NCBI RefSeq assembly: GCF_001570365.1
Contig: NZ_BBYK01000084.1
Location: 1 to 45,104 of the forward strand
Reading direction: 5' to 3'
Source of the DNA: Microtetraspora fusca
Lineage (GTDB): Bacteria; Actinomycetota; Actinomycetes; Streptosporangiales; Streptosporangiaceae
Length of the DNA: 45,104 nt
Part shown: piece by piece, positions 23,238 through 33,135 of the stretch
Numbering within the stretch: position 1 is the stretch's first letter
Layout: every line of letters starts with the position of its first letter
Translations under genes and position numbers: made by a program
Notes under the pieces: model-generated
The model's input: only the letters and a program-made list of their open reading frames with translations
Database searches by the model: none
What the model was told of the DNA's origin: nothing

Positions 23238-25307
23238 TCACGGGCGGCCCCGTACGAGATCGAGCGCGGCCGCCTCGATCTCGTCTTCGGTCAGCAGGAC
23301 GTGCGCGGCGGCGTCCCCGAGCGGGACGAAGCTGTCCCGGCTGGTCACGCGCGCGACGCGACCGTCGAATCCCGCGTCGGCCAGCGCGGCGAGCACGCCC
23401 TCGGACACGCCGCCCGACCGGCGGGTCTCGTCCACGACCAGCACCCGGCCGGTGGCCGTCGCCTCCCGCAGCAGGTCGTCCACCGGCAGCGGGGCCAGCC
23501 AGCGCAGGTCGAGCACGCGGCAGCGCAGGCCGAGACGCCGCGCGACGCGCAGGCTCATGTGCAGGCCGTTGCCGAACGTGACGATCGTGAGCTCGTCGCC
23601 CGAGCCGTACACGCGGGCGCGGCCGATCGGCACGTGCTCGGCCGATATGGGCGCCAGCCACTCGCCGTCGCCCTCGTCGTGCAGGTCGCGCGTGTGGTAG
23701 AGGGCGATCGGCTCCAGGAAGACGCACACCCTGCCGTCGGCGCGGGCGGCGGCGACGCAGGTGCGCAGCATCGCGGCCGCGTCGTCGGGGCGGGAGGGCG
23801 TGGCGACGACCAGCCCCGGGATGTCCCGCAGGGAGGCCACCGCGTTGTCGTTGTGGAAGTGGCCGCCGAACCCCTTCTGGTACGCGTATCCGGCGACCCG
23901 CACGACCATCGGGTTCCGGTACTGCCCGGACGAGAAGAACGACAGTGTCGCCGCCTCGCCGCGGATCTGGTCGACGGCGTTGTGCAGGTAGGCGAGGTAC
24001 TGGATCTCGGGGACCGGGAGCAGGCCGGACAGGCCCGCGCCGAGGGCGAGGCCGAGGATCGACTGCTCGTCGAGGAGCGTGTCGAAGACCCGCCCCGCGC
24101 CGGCCCGGCGGAGCAACCCGCGCGTCACGCCGTACACGCCGCCCTTGCGCGCCACGTCCTCGCCGAAGACCAGCATCTCGGGGCAGTGGTCGAGGAGGTC
24201 GGCGAGCGTCTGGTTGATCGCCTGGGCCAGCGTGACCGGCTCGGCCGGGCGGGCCCGCGCCGCGTGGGCGGCGGCCACCGCCTCCCCCGCGACGGCGGCC
24301 GGACGCGACGGGGCGAGCGGCGCCATCACGGCGCGTGCCGTCTCCAGCCGCGCGGCCGACGCGACCTCGCGGGCGATCGCCCGCACCTCCTCGCGTTTGG
24401 CCTCGGCCAGGGCGGCCACCTCGTCCTCGGTCACGACGCCCCGCGCGACCAGCAGGCGTGCGGTCGCGGTCAGCGGGTCGCGCTCCTCGTCGGCCGCGAT
24501 CTCCGCCCGCGACCGGTAGGCCACCTCGGCGTCCGACCCGGCATGGCCCATCAGCCGCACCGTGCGCAGGTGGAGGAAGGCCGGACGCCGGGTCCTGCGC
24601 ACCCATTCGGCGGCTTCGGCGGCGGCCTCGTACGCGGAGGCCACGTCGCACCCGTCGGCGGTGAAGTGGCGCATGCCGAGGCGGGAGCCGTACGACGCGA
24701 TCCATCCGCCCGGGGTGCGGACGCTGATGCCGATGCCGTTGTCCTCGCACACGAACAGCACGGGCAGCGGGAGCCCCTGGTGCGCGCAGTACGCGGCGGT
24801 GTTGAGCGCTCCGGTGGCGGTCGAGTGGTTGGCCGAGGCGTCCCCGAAGGAGCACACGACCACCGAGTCGTGGGGCCACGCGCACGCCACGCCGAGCTTG
24901 GCGGCCCGTTCGACGGCGAAGGCCACGCCGACCGCGCGCGGCAGGTGCGAGGCGATGGTCGAGGTCTGCGGGATGACGTTGAGCTTCGGATGCCCGAAGA
25001 CCTTGTGCCGCCCGCCCGCGATCGGCTCCGAGGCCGCCGCGACCAGGCCGAGCAGCACGTCGCGCAGCGGATCCGTGCCGGGCACCTGCCGGGCCCGTTC
25101 CAGGTAGAAGGCCCCCGACCGGTAGTGCAGCAACGCGGGGTCGGTGGGCCGCAGCGCCGCGGCCACGGCGGCGTTGCCCTCGTGCCCGGCCGACCCGATG
25201 GTGTAGAAGCCCGCGCCCTGGGCGCGAAGCTCCCGGGCCGCCAGGTCCAGGTGCCTGCTCCCGAGCTGGCTGTCGTACAGCTCGAGCAGGCGGGCGTCGG
25301 TCAGCAA
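23238..25307 (-). CDS. thiamine-diphosphate dehydrogenase E1, alpha and beta subunits fused
   Basis: The protein has 689 aa from a TTG at 25307 with AAGGGAG spaced 6 bases. The reading frame is open far upstream, but that is the shadow of the amidohydrolase gene. The alpha part (1-330) has GFYTIGSAGHEGNAAVAAAL, the ThDP motif GDASANHS...CEDNGIGIS and RTVRLMGHAGSD. The beta part (about 350-689) has FGEDVARKGGVYGVT, LDEQSILGLALGAGL and DETRRSGGVSEGV. Such fusions resemble branched-chain or pyruvate-type 2-oxoacid dehydrogenases. No E2 or E3 gene is nearby, so partners must be supplied in trans or the enzyme works alone. It overlaps the previous gene and ends the six-gene operon. Confidence 0.88.
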   Translation of the reverse strand: MLTDARLLELYDSQLGSRHLDLAARELRAQGAGFYTIGSAGHEGNAAVAAALRPTDPALLHYRSGAFYLERARQVPGTDPLRDVLLGLVAAASEPIAGGRHKVFGHPKLNVIPQTSTIASHLPRAVGVAFAVERAAKLGVACAWPHDSVVVCSFGDASANHSTATGALNTAAYCAHQGLPLPVLFVCEDNGIGISVRTPGGWIASYGSRLGMRHFTADGCDVASAYEAAAEAAEWVRRTRRPAFLHLRTVRLMGHAGSDAEVAYRSRAEIAADEERDPLTATARLLVARGVVTEDEVAALAEAKREEVRAIAREVASAARLETARAVMAPLAPSRPAAVAGEAVAAAHAARARPAEPVTLAQAINQTLADLLDHCPEMLVFGEDVARKGGVYGVTRGLLRRAGAGRVFDTLLDEQSILGLALGAGLSGLLPVPEIQYLAYLHNAVDQIRGEAATLSFFSSGQYRNPMVVRVAGYAYQKGFGGHFHNDNAVASLRDIPGLVVATPSRPDDAAAMLRTCVAAARADGRVCVFLEPIALYHTRDLHDEGDGEWLAPISAEHVPIGRARVYGSGDELTIVTFGNGLHMSLRVARRLGLRCRVLDLRWLAPLPVDDLLREATATGRVLVVDETRRSGGVSEGVLAALADAGFDGRVARVTSRDSFVPLGDAAAHVLLTEDEIEAAALDLVRGRP

Positions 25308-26890
25308 CGTGGGCTCCCTTCGTGGCGGACCCGGCCTCCCACGATGGTGTGACGCACCGTCGCGTCCGCCACCTCGGAGGCGGTCACCGCCATGATGTCG
25401 CGGTCGAGGAGCACGAGGTCGGCGAGCTTGCCCGGCTCGACGGAGCCCAGCTCGTGATCGAGCCCGGCGGCGCGGGCCGCCCAGCGGGTGTAGCCGAAGA
25501 TCGCCTCCGCCCGGGTGACGCGCTGGTCCGCGCCGAACGCCTGCCCGACCTCCGCGCCGCCCTCGCGCCGGCGCCGCGTCTCGGCGGCGTGTATCCCGTG
25601 GAAGGGGTTCGGGGAGGCGACCGGGAAGTCGGAGCCGCAGGCCAGCAGCGCGCCCCGGTCGAGCAGGTCCCGGAAGGCGTAGGCGTCCCGCGCGCGCTCC
25701 TCCCCCAGCCGATGGGCGGTCCACGCCAGGTCGTCCGTGACGTGGACGGGCTGCACCGAGGCGATCACGCCGAGCCGCGCCAGCCGGTCGCGGTCCCGCT
25801 CCGTCATCACGGAGGCGTGTTCGATCATGAACCCCCGGGCGTCGCCGACCGTCTCGAACGCGTCGAGCACCAGGCGGTTGGCCAGGTCGCCGATCGCGTG
25901 GACGACCAGGTCGAACCCGAGGCGGCGCACCGCGCGCCCGGCCTCGACCACGCGCTCGACCGGCATGAGCTGGAACCCCGCGCCCGACGGGTCGTCCGCG
26001 TACGGGCGGCTGAGCAGCGCTCCGCGCGCGCCGAGGCCGCCGTCGAAGATGAGGCGCAGCCGCCGGACGCCGAAGCTCGCGTCCCCGGCGAAGAGGTGCT
26101 CGGCGGCGAACTCGGCGAGGTCGCCCTCCTCGGGGGCGTTCAGCATCCCGAAGACGCGCGGTCCGTCGAGCCCCGGGTAGGCGTCGAGCCAGGCCACGTC
26201 CTCGATGGCGTCGTGCAGCCCGGTCAGCCCCAGCGCGAGGCAGTCGCGGGCGCCGAGCCGCAGCAGCTCGCGGCGGCGCGGGCCGTCCATGGGCGGTACG
26301 GCCTCGCGCACCGGCCGGGCGGCGCCCTCGACGAGGACGCCGGTCGGCTCGCCGGTCTCGTCGCGCAGGACGCGGCCGTCCGACGGATCCGGGGTGTCGC
26401 GCCCGATCCCGGCCAGGCGGAGCGCGGCGCGGTTGGCGATGGCACCGTGGCCGTCGAACCGGTTCAACAGGACGGGGTGGCCGGGCACCGCCGCGCTGAG
26501 CCGATCGACCGCCGGACGGTCGCCCGCCCACCCCCGCCCCACGATCCAGGTGCCCTCCGGCAGCTCCCGGGCCCGGACGGCCACCAGCTCCACGATCCCG
26601 GCCATGTCGGTCATCCCGCGCAGGTCGAGGTCGACGTGGGTCTCGCCGAGATTCAGCAGGTGGGCGTGGCAGTCGATGAGGCCGGGCAGCAGCGAGCCGC
26701 CGCCCGCGTCGATCACCTCGGCACCCGGCACCGCCCGGCGGCACCGATCCTCGTCGCCGACGGCGACGATGCGGTCGCCGCGTACGGCCACGCAGCCGGC
26801 CCGGGCCCGCGCGCGGGCCGGGTCGGGCGTGTCCGCGGCGAAGATCGAGGCGTCGCGGATCAGCAGGTCGTCACCCACGTACGCGCACAC
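25301..26890 (-). CDS. amidohydrolase, YtcJ-like
   Basis: The protein has up to 529 aa. The GTG at 26890 overlaps the previous gene by 20 bases; a GTG at 26878 is an equally possible start. The metal site motifs are LLPGLIDCHAHLLNLG (HxH), a central His in VVHAIGDLANRLVLDAF, EHASVMT and GSDFPVASPNPF (Asp). The C-terminal GSVEPGKLADLVLLDRD completes the amidohydrolase beta-sandwich. YtcJ-like enzymes hydrolyse amide or related bonds in diverse small molecules. It works in an operon with an amino-acid-type importer and a second amidohydrolase. Confidence 0.88.
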   Translation of the reverse strand: MCAYVGDDLLIRDASIFAADTPDPARARARAGCVAVRGDRIVAVGDEDRCRRAVPGAEVIDAGGGSLLPGLIDCHAHLLNLGETHVDLDLRGMTDMAGIVELVAVRARELPEGTWIVGRGWAGDRPAVDRLSAAVPGHPVLLNRFDGHGAIANRAALRLAGIGRDTPDPSDGRVLRDETGEPTGVLVEGAARPVREAVPPMDGPRRRELLRLGARDCLALGLTGLHDAIEDVAWLDAYPGLDGPRVFGMLNAPEEGDLAEFAAEHLFAGDASFGVRRLRLIFDGGLGARGALLSRPYADDPSGAGFQLMPVERVVEAGRAVRRLGFDLVVHAIGDLANRLVLDAFETVGDARGFMIEHASVMTERDRDRLARLGVIASVQPVHVTDDLAWTAHRLGEERARDAYAFRDLLDRGALLACGSDFPVASPNPFHGIHAAETRRRREGGAEVGQAFGADQRVTRAEAIFGYTRWAARAAGLDHELGSVEPGKLADLVLLDRDIMAVTASEVADATVRHTIVGGRVRHEGSPRC

Positions 26891-28076
26891 CGTCCTGGTA
26901 CACCGCCACGATGGCGGACTTGAGATCGGCGAGGTCGTACGGGTCGCGGTCGACCAGGACCAGGTCGGCGCGCTTGCCGGGGGCGATGGTGCCCCGGTCG
27001 TCCGCCACGCCGAGCAGGTCGGCCGCCGACGACGTGGCCGCCGCCAGCACGTCCTCCGGTTTCATCCCGGCCTCCTGCATGAGCCGCAGCTCCAGCAGGT
27101 TCTCGCCGTGCGGCGTCACCCCGCTGTCGGTGCCCATCGCGATCTTCACCCCGGCGGCGTACGCCCGGGCGACGGACTCGCGGTGCACGCCGGTCATCTC
27201 GCGCGCCTTGGCCAGCGCGTTCGGGCTGATCCGCATCCCCTGGTCGGCCATGGCGAGCAGGGAGTGCCCGGCCGAGAGCGTGGGCACCAGCCACGTGCCG
27301 GCCTTGACCATCATCTCGATCGACTCGTCGTCGAGGATGGTGCCGTGCTCGATCGAGCGCGCCCCCGCCCGCACCGCGTTCTTCACTCCGGCGGGGGACG
27401 TCGCGTGCGCCATCACCGCGCGGCCCTGCGCGGCGGCCTCGTCCACGATGACCGCCAGCTCCTCGGGGCTGAACTGGCGGTGCCGGGGATCGTCGCGGGG
27501 CGACAGCACTCCCCCGGTCGTGCACACCTTGATGACCTCGGCCCCGGCCCGCAGCAGCTCGCGCACCTTGCGCCGGACCTCGTCGGGGCCGTCGGCGATG
27601 CCGTCCGGGCGTCCCGGGTACGGCAGGCCGTACAGGAAGTGGTTCCCGGAGGCGCGCCAGCCGTCGCCGTGCCCGCCGGTCTGGCTGATCATCGAGATCG
27701 AGATCTGCAGCCGCGGGCCCTGGATCAGACCGCGTTCGAGGGCGAGCTGGACCCCCAGGTCGGCGCCTTCGGCGTCGCGGGCCGTGGTGATGCCGCAGTC
27801 CAGCGTCGCCGCGAGGTTGGCCATCGCCGCGTAGAACTGGTACGAGAACGGCTGCTCCAGCCGGGTCGGCAGGTCGAGCCCGGAGCCGGTCACGTGGACG
27901 TGGCAGTCGAACAGGCCGGGCAGCAGCGTCAGGCCGGAGGCGTCGACGCCCACGTCCCCGTCGAGTCCGGTGCCGACCTCGACGATCCGGCCGTCCTCGA
28001 CGACGACGTCGGCCTGGGCGATGGGGGTGCCGGTGCCGTCGAAGACGCGGCCGCCGTGGAAGAGGGTTCGGGTCAT
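26871..28076 (-). CDS. metal-dependent amidohydrolase (imidazolonepropionase/prolidase-like)
   Basis: The protein has 401 aa from the ATG at 28076. Motifs in order are GLTLLPGLFDCHVHV (HxH), a Lys in AEVIKVCTTGG (carboxylated-lysine candidate), MAHATSPAGVKNAV, SIEHGTILD and AMGTDSGVTPHGEN (metal Asp), ending TIAPGKRADLVLVDRDPYDL. These mark the prolidase/imidazolonepropionase-like branch of the superfamily, which often acts on dipeptides or cyclic amides. It lies 5 bp after the transporter ATPase. The pairing of two different amidohydrolases suggests consecutive hydrolytic steps. Confidence 0.88.
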   Translation of the reverse strand: MTRTLFHGGRVFDGTGTPIAQADVVVEDGRIVEVGTGLDGDVGVDASGLTLLPGLFDCHVHVTGSGLDLPTRLEQPFSYQFYAAMANLAATLDCGITTARDAEGADLGVQLALERGLIQGPRLQISISMISQTGGHGDGWRASGNHFLYGLPYPGRPDGIADGPDEVRRKVRELLRAGAEVIKVCTTGGVLSPRDDPRHRQFSPEELAVIVDEAAAQGRAVMAHATSPAGVKNAVRAGARSIEHGTILDDESIEMMVKAGTWLVPTLSAGHSLLAMADQGMRISPNALAKAREMTGVHRESVARAYAAGVKIAMGTDSGVTPHGENLLELRLMQEAGMKPEDVLAAATSSAADLLGVADDRGTIAPGKRADLVLVDRDPYDLADLKSAIVAVYQDGVRVRG

Positions 28077-28081
28077 GGTCG

Positions 28082-28873
28082 CTACTCCAGGTGCCTGACG
28101 AAGTCGCCGATCCGGCCGTCGGCCGTGCCGATCCGGTCGGCGGGGAGGTCCTCGATGATCACGCCGTGCTCCATCATCACGATGCGGTCGGCGGCCCGCC
28201 GTACGAAGCCCATCTCGTGCGATGCGACGATCATGGTCATGCCCTGGTGGGCCAGCTCCTCCATGACCGTCAGCACCTCGGCGGTCGTCTCCGGGTCGAG
28301 GGCGCTGGTCGGCTCGTCGAACAGCAGCACTGACGGGCGCATGGCGAGCGCCCGCGCGATGGCGCCCCGCTGCTGCTGGCCTCCGGACAGCTTTCGCGGG
28401 TACGCGTCGGCCTTGTCGGCCAGGCCCACCCGCTCCAGCAGGCCGTGCGCGCGCTCGACGGCCTCCTCCTTGGACGTCCCGAGGACCCGTACCGGCCCCT
28501 CGATCAGGTTCTCCAGCAGGGTCATGTGCCAGAACAGGTTGAAGTCCTGGAACACCATCCCGATGTGGCGGCGGGCGTCGGCGATGGCGTTCTCGCTGAG
28601 CGGCTGCAGCCGCCCGTCGGGGGTCTCGCGGTAGCCGACCAGCTCGTCGTTGACGTAGATCCGTCCCTGCTGGATGGACTCGAGATGGTTGATCGTGCGC
28701 AGGAACGTGCTCTTGCCCGAGCCGGACGGCCCGATCAGGCAGACCACCTCGCCGGTGGCCACGGTGAGGTCGATGCCCTTGAGCACGTGCAGCGGGCCGT
28801 ACCACTTGTGCACGTCCTGCGCGCGTATGGCGGCCTTGGTCGTCACGCCGTCCGCTCCGTTTCCGGGTGTCAC
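28082..28873 (-). CDS. polar amino acid ABC transporter ATP-binding protein (GlnQ-like)
   Basis: The protein has 263 aa if the GTG at 28873 is used, which overlaps the permease TGA as GTGA; a GTG at 28846 would remove nine residues. It shows Walker [20 protein letters not shown]-loop MVFQDFNLF, signature LSGGQQQR, Walker [15 protein letters not shown] and H-loop ASHEM. These are standard for the amino acid transporter ATPase class. Confidence 0.93.
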   Translation of the reverse strand: MTPGNGADGVTTKAAIRAQDVHKWYGPLHVLKGIDLTVATGEVVCLIGPSGSGKSTFLRTINHLESIQQGRIYVNDELVGYRETPDGRLQPLSENAIADARRHIGMVFQDFNLFWHMTLLENLIEGPVRVLGTSKEEAVERAHGLLERVGLADKADAYPRKLSGGQQQRGAIARALAMRPSVLLFDEPTSALDPETTAEVLTVMEELAHQGMTMIVASHEMGFVRRAADRIVMMEHGVIIEDLPADRIGTADGRIGDFVRHLE

Positions 28874-29661
28874 GCCGTCTGCCCCGCTTCCCGGCCGCCG
28901 GTGCCGATCAGGTGCTCGCGGATCCGGCCCAGCAGCGTGCGGGAGCCCGCGGTGGCCTCGTGCCGGCTCAGCCTGGCCTCGATCACCGACTGGACCACGC
29001 TCCACACCGAGGTCATGAGCGCGTAGTTGACGGCCAGCCCGACGAACAGCTCGAACACCCGGAAGGTCTGCGCCGCGTACGTCCCCGTGGTCTGGAACAG
29101 CTCGGGCACGCCGATCACCGCGGCCAGCGAGGTGACCTTGAGCATGACGTTGAACTGGTTGCCCATCGGCGGGATGATCACCCGCATGGCCTGCGGGATG
29201 ATCACGCGGCGCAGCATGGTGGAGCGCCGCATGCCGAGGGCCTTGGCCGCCTCGACCTGACGCCGGTCCACCGACTGGATGCCGTTGCGGAAGATCTCGC
29301 CCATGTAGCCGGCCTCCCGGATGGCCAGGCCCACGCAGGCGGCCTGGAAGCCGGCCGAGACCTTGATCTGGCCGAACAGGTAGGCGTCCTCGAAGCGGTA
29401 GATCTCCGCCGCCGCGAGCCCGGTGAAGAGCAGCATGAGGATCACCAGCTCGGGCACGGCGCGCAGCATCCACACGTACACCGCGGCGGCGTACCGGATC
29501 GGCCGGAACTTCGACAGCCGCGCGATGCCGAGGAACAGCCCCAGCACGATGCCGAGGGTCTGCGCGATCACCGCGAGCAGGATCGTGCGCTGCATCGCGC
29601 CGAGATAGCCGGGCGAGAGGTTGAACAGGTGGGTGAAGAAGAAATGCCAGTCGAACGTCAC
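28870..29661 (-). CDS. polar amino acid ABC transporter permease
   Basis: The protein has 263 aa from the GTG at 29661 overlapping the binding-protein stop. It begins [20 protein letters not shown]. It shows [11 protein letters not shown] and AFxE-like elements [25 protein letters not shown] followed by [23 protein letters not shown], the EAA loop of His/Glu/Gln/Arg permeases. One permease gene only, so probably a homodimer. Confidence 0.92.
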   Translation of the reverse strand: MTFDWHFFFTHLFNLSPGYLGAMQRTILLAVIAQTLGIVLGLFLGIARLSKFRPIRYAAAVYVWMLRAVPELVILMLLFTGLAAAEIYRFEDAYLFGQIKVSAGFQAACVGLAIREAGYMGEIFRNGIQSVDRRQVEAAKALGMRRSTMLRRVIIPQAMRVIIPPMGNQFNVMLKVTSLAAVIGVPELFQTTGTYAAQTFRVFELFVGLAVNYALMTSVWSVVQSVIEARLSRHEATAGSRTLLGRIREHLIGTGGREAGQTA

Positions 29662-30563
29662 AGCTTGACCCCGGGGGCGCACAGCGGCGGCTTGCCGTCG
29701 CCGAACTTGTCCAGGGTGACCGACCCGAGGCCGTGCTTCTCGAAGATGCTCTGGTAGCGGCCGTTCCCGCGGAGGTTCTCCATCGCCTTCTCCATCGCCT
29801 TGAAGAGCTCCTGCTCGTCCTTGCGGATCAGGAACCCGACCCGGTCGTCGTCGGTCGTGCCGGAGGTGCAGCCGGCGCCGCCCGACTCGATGCCGCCGTT
29901 GGCGAGCGCGCCGTAGTACGCGGCCGAGGAGTCGGTGCCCACGGCGGCGTCCAGGTTCTTCGCCGCGACCTGCTGGAACATGTCGCGGGTGTTGGGCAGC
30001 GTGACGACGTCGATCTGCGCCTTGCCCTCGGCGACGATCTTCTTGTTCCAGGCGACGACCATGTCCTGCGCCAGCGTGCCGTCGGGCACCCCGACCTTCT
30101 TGCCGGGCATGTCCTCGAAGCTGTGGATCTGCTTCGGGTTGCCCTTCGGCACCACGACCTGGGTGACCGCGTACGACGAGGGCAGCCACCAGACCTTGTC
30201 GCGCCGCTCGGCCCGGTCGGCGAACTCGTCGATGAGCATGTCGCAGCGCTTGCCGATCAGGCCGGACAGTAGGCCCGAGGACTCGTACTGGGTCCAGTTG
30301 ATCTTCAGGCCGAGCTCTCCGGCGAGGGCCGTGCCCAGCTCGAACTCGGCGCCGACGCGCTCTCCGTCATGCATGTAGATACGGGGCGGGTTGGTGAACG
30401 CCGAGCAGAGGTTGATGACGCCCGTGTCGGCATAGGGCTTGGGGGGCTGGACCGCCGCGTTGGCGACGTGCTCTCCGCCGTCGGCCGGGGCCTTCGTGCA
30501 CGCGCTGAGGGCGAAGGGCATGCATCCGGCGACGACGACCGCCAGAACTCGCCTGCTGACCAT
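29658..30563 (-). CDS. amino acid solute-binding lipoprotein (SBP family 3)
   Basis: The protein has 301 aa with signal peptide and lipobox ALSAC (Cys22). The mature part has the family 3 layout: [41 protein letters not shown] and [15 protein letters not shown], ending [14 protein letters not shown]. There are several extra Cys residues. It is the first gene of the six-gene catabolic operon. The ligand is not predictable beyond an amino-acid-like compound. Confidence 0.9.
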   Translation of the reverse strand: MVSRRVLAVVVAGCMPFALSACTKAPADGGEHVANAAVQPPKPYADTGVINLCSAFTNPPRIYMHDGERVGAEFELGTALAGELGLKINWTQYESSGLLSGLIGKRCDMLIDEFADRAERRDKVWWLPSSYAVTQVVVPKGNPKQIHSFEDMPGKKVGVPDGTLAQDMVVAWNKKIVAEGKAQIDVVTLPNTRDMFQQVAAKNLDAAVGTDSSAAYYGALANGGIESGGAGCTSGTTDDDRVGFLIRKDEQELFKAMEKAMENLRGNGRYQSIFEKHGLGSVTLDKFGDGKPPLCAPGVKL

Positions 30564-30684
30564 GAGTTCCTCCTGACCGGCAACTCACATACGTCTCAAA
30601 CACATCTGATATATCTGAGTGCTCAGGAATGTAGACTTCGCGACGAAAGCGCGTCAATACTTCCGATCAGAACAGGAGACGCGG

Positions 30685-31347
30685 ATGGCGGAGGGCGTGC
30701 GTGAATCCAACACAGGCCAGCTGATGGCCGAGCGGGCTTACGTCTACATCCGCGATCAGATCGTCACCGTGGGGATCCCGCCCGGCACCCCCGTCGATGA
30801 GGAGAAGCTGATGCGCGAGCTCGGCGTCGGCCGTACGCCGGTGCGCGAGGCGCTCAAGCGCCTGTCGGTCGAGCGGCTGGTCACGGTCTACCCACGGCGC
30901 GGCACGTTCGCCTCGGAGATACAGCTCGACGACGAGCTGTGGCTCACCGAAGTGCGGGTGCCGCTGGAGGGCCTGGCCGCCGACCGCGCCGCGCGGAGGG
31001 CGTCCACGGAGCAGCGGCGGACGCTGGAGCGTCTGTCCGAGGAAATCACCCGGGAGATCGCGGGCGGGGCCGACATGCTGCGCCTCGTCCTCTTCGACGC
31101 CGAGATCCATCGGGCCGTCTACCGCGCCGCCCACAACCCCTACCTCGAGAGCACGCTGACGACCTACCTCAACCTGGGCATGCGGATCTGGTTCCACCGG
31201 CTGAACCACCTGCCCGACCTGAGCCCGCACGTACTGGACCAGCGCGAGGTCATCGCGGCGATTCTCGAGCGCGACGGCGACCTGGCCCGTCGCACCGCAG
31301 AGGACCACTTGCAGGGGTGCTCGCACAGCATCCGCACGAACGCGTAA
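30685..31347 (+). CDS. GntR-family regulator, FCD domain
   Basis: The protein has 220 aa from the ATG at 30685, preceded by AGGAGA; an earlier in-frame start at 30619 would lie in the likely promoter. The winged HTH includes ERAYVYIRDQIVTVGIPPG and RELGVGRTPVREALKRLS. The all-helical FCD domain follows (EVRVPLEGLAADRAARR, DAEIHRAVYRAAHNPYLE, HLPDLSPHVLDQREVIAAI) and usually binds an organic acid via metal. It is divergent from the transporter operon and precedes an aldehyde dehydrogenase, so it probably controls both. Confidence 0.9.
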   Translation: MAEGVRESNTGQLMAERAYVYIRDQIVTVGIPPGTPVDEEKLMRELGVGRTPVREALKRLSVERLVTVYPRRGTFASEIQLDDELWLTEVRVPLEGLAADRAARRASTEQRRTLERLSEEITREIAGGADMLRLVLFDAEIHRAVYRAAHNPYLESTLTTYLNLGMRIWFHRLNHLPDLSPHVLDQREVIAAILERDGDLARRTAEDHLQGCSHSIRTNA

Positions 31348-31356
31348 GGAGACGTC

Positions 31357-32907
31357 ATGTCCCGCACCATCCGATCCATCGTCGCGGGCGATCGTCCGTC
31401 CGACGGCGCCCGGATGTTCCGCTCCACGAATCCGGCGCGTACCGACGAGCTGGTCGCCGAGGTGCGGCTCAGCGACGAGCGCGGCTTCGTCGCCGCGTGC
31501 CGTACGGCCCGTGACGCGCAGCGCTCCTGGGCCGACGTCCCGGCTCCCGTGCGCGGCGAGGTCATCGCGAACGTGGGCCGGCTCGTGCGGACCAACGCGG
31601 AGCGGCTGGCCCGGCTGATCGTCCAGGAGGTCGGCAAGCCGCTGAAAGAGGCGCGCGGCGAGGTTCAGGAGCTGGCCGACACCTGCACGTTCTTCCTGGG
31701 CGAGGGGCGGCGCCTGTACGGGCAGACGGTCCCGTCGGAGATGCCCGACAAGCAGCTCTTCACCTTCCGCGAGCCGGTGGGCGTGGCCGCCGTGATCACT
31801 GCGGGGAACTTCCCGGTGGCCGTCCCGTCCTGGTACATCGTGCCGGCGCTGCTGTGCGGCAACGCGGTGGTGTGGAAGCCCGCGGAGTACGCCGCCGCCT
31901 GCGCCGAGGCGCTGTACGAGCTGTTCGCCCACGCGGGCCTCCCCTCCGGCGTGTTCAACGTGGTGTTCGCCGAGGGGCCGGAGACCTTCTCCGGGTTGAC
32001 GGACGCCCTGGAGGCGGGGCTGGTGGACAAGGTCGGCTTCACCGGATCGAGCGAGGTGGGCGTGCGCATCGGCGAGCTGTGCGGCCGCCACCTGCAGTCG
32101 CCGTGCCTCGAACTCGGCGGCAAGAACCCCATGGTGGTGACGGAGGACGCCGACCTCGGCCAGGCGGTGGAGGGGGCGCTCTTCTCCGCCTTCGGCACCG
32201 CCGGGCAGCGGTGCACCTCACTTGGCACGGCGCTTGTCCACGAATCTGTTGTTTCGGACTTCATTCGGTTGTTCGACGAGGCGGCCCGCGCGGCGGTGGT
32301 CGGCGACCCGGCCGGCGACGTGCTGTACGGGCCCATGCTGGACGAGAAGTTCGCCCGGTCGCACGAGAAGCACCTGGAGTGGATCGGGGCCGCCCACTCC
32401 ATCCACGGATCGACCGGAATCGGACGGATCGGGCCGGACAACCCCAGGGCCGGGTTCACCGGGGACGCCGAGCGGGGGCTCTACTACCACCCGGTCATCG
32501 TGTCCGGCGTGCGGCCGGGCGACGCGCTGTTCGACAACGAGACGTTCGGCCCGCTCGTGGGCGTCACGCCGTACCGGAGCCTGGACGAGGCGATCGAGCT
32601 GGCGAACGCCCCCGGGTACGGCCTCTCGTCGTCGATCTACACGGTCGATCCGGCCAACGTGTTCCGGTTCCGCCGCAAGATCCGGGCCGGCATGATCAGC
32701 GTGAACAACTCCACCTCGGGCGCCGAGGCCCACCTGCCCTTCGGCGGCAACGGCCGCTCCGGGAACGGCAGCCGCCAGTCCGGCCAGTGGGTGCTCGACC
32801 AGTTCACCCGCTGGCAGGCGATGAACTGGGACTACTCGGGCCGGCTGCAGAAGGCGCAGATGGACGTCGCCGCCGTCGAACCCGACCTCGACTACCAGCT
32901 CGGGTGA
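31357..32907 (+). CDS. aldehyde dehydrogenase (NAD(P)-dependent)
   Basis: The protein has 516 aa, starting 9 bp after the GntR gene with AAGGAGAC before the ATG. Cofactor-binding region: VAAVITAGNFPVAVPSWYIVPALLCGNAVVWKP is the family's IxPxN-type block. Catalytic residues are Glu in LELGGKNP and Cys in GTAGQRCTS; NETFGPLVG and LPFGGNGRSGNG complete the fold. It resembles the ALDH7/aminoadipate semialdehyde group. Cotranscribed with GntR, it probably oxidises a semialdehyde made in the pathway of the divergent operon. Confidence 0.9.
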   Translation: MSRTIRSIVAGDRPSDGARMFRSTNPARTDELVAEVRLSDERGFVAACRTARDAQRSWADVPAPVRGEVIANVGRLVRTNAERLARLIVQEVGKPLKEARGEVQELADTCTFFLGEGRRLYGQTVPSEMPDKQLFTFREPVGVAAVITAGNFPVAVPSWYIVPALLCGNAVVWKPAEYAAACAEALYELFAHAGLPSGVFNVVFAEGPETFSGLTDALEAGLVDKVGFTGSSEVGVRIGELCGRHLQSPCLELGGKNPMVVTEDADLGQAVEGALFSAFGTAGQRCTSLGTALVHESVVSDFIRLFDEAARAAVVGDPAGDVLYGPMLDEKFARSHEKHLEWIGAAHSIHGSTGIGRIGPDNPRAGFTGDAERGLYYHPVIVSGVRPGDALFDNETFGPLVGVTPYRSLDEAIELANAPGYGLSSSIYTVDPANVFRFRRKIRAGMISVNNSTSGAEAHLPFGGNGRSGNGSRQSGQWVLDQFTRWQAMNWDYSGRLQKAQMDVAAVEPDLDYQLG

Positions 32908-32935
32908 CAGCCACGCCGCCTCGGATGACCCGCGC

Positions 32936-32963
32936 CCTCCTGGTTTCCCCCACGACCAGGAGG
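32936..32963 (+). terminator. terminator after the aldehyde dehydrogenase
   Basis: CCTCCTGGT (32936-32944) pairs perfectly with ACCAGGAGG (32955-32963) over a 10-base loop, 28 bases after the stop. The remaining 170 bases up to the convergent TetR gene show nothing. Confidence 0.6.
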
Positions 32964-33135
32964 TGCGGCCGGGGGCGGCCGGAGGCAGCCGTGAGGTGAG
33001 CGCCCCGGGTCCTCGGCCGGTGAGGACGGCGACCGAATCCCAGTGCGGATTTCGGGAAATTGGCGACCGGACGAATTTCCCGACGTGCTCTCCCGCAACC
33101 GGCGATCGCGGCGCGAAGCGGCCTGTCCGGGGTCT

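Noticed and set aside
23238-26744. single 1168-aa protein including the E1 fusion
   Set aside because: The first 480 residues are an out-of-frame reading of the amidohydrolase gene; a TTG with a good ribosome-binding site at 25307 gives the real start.
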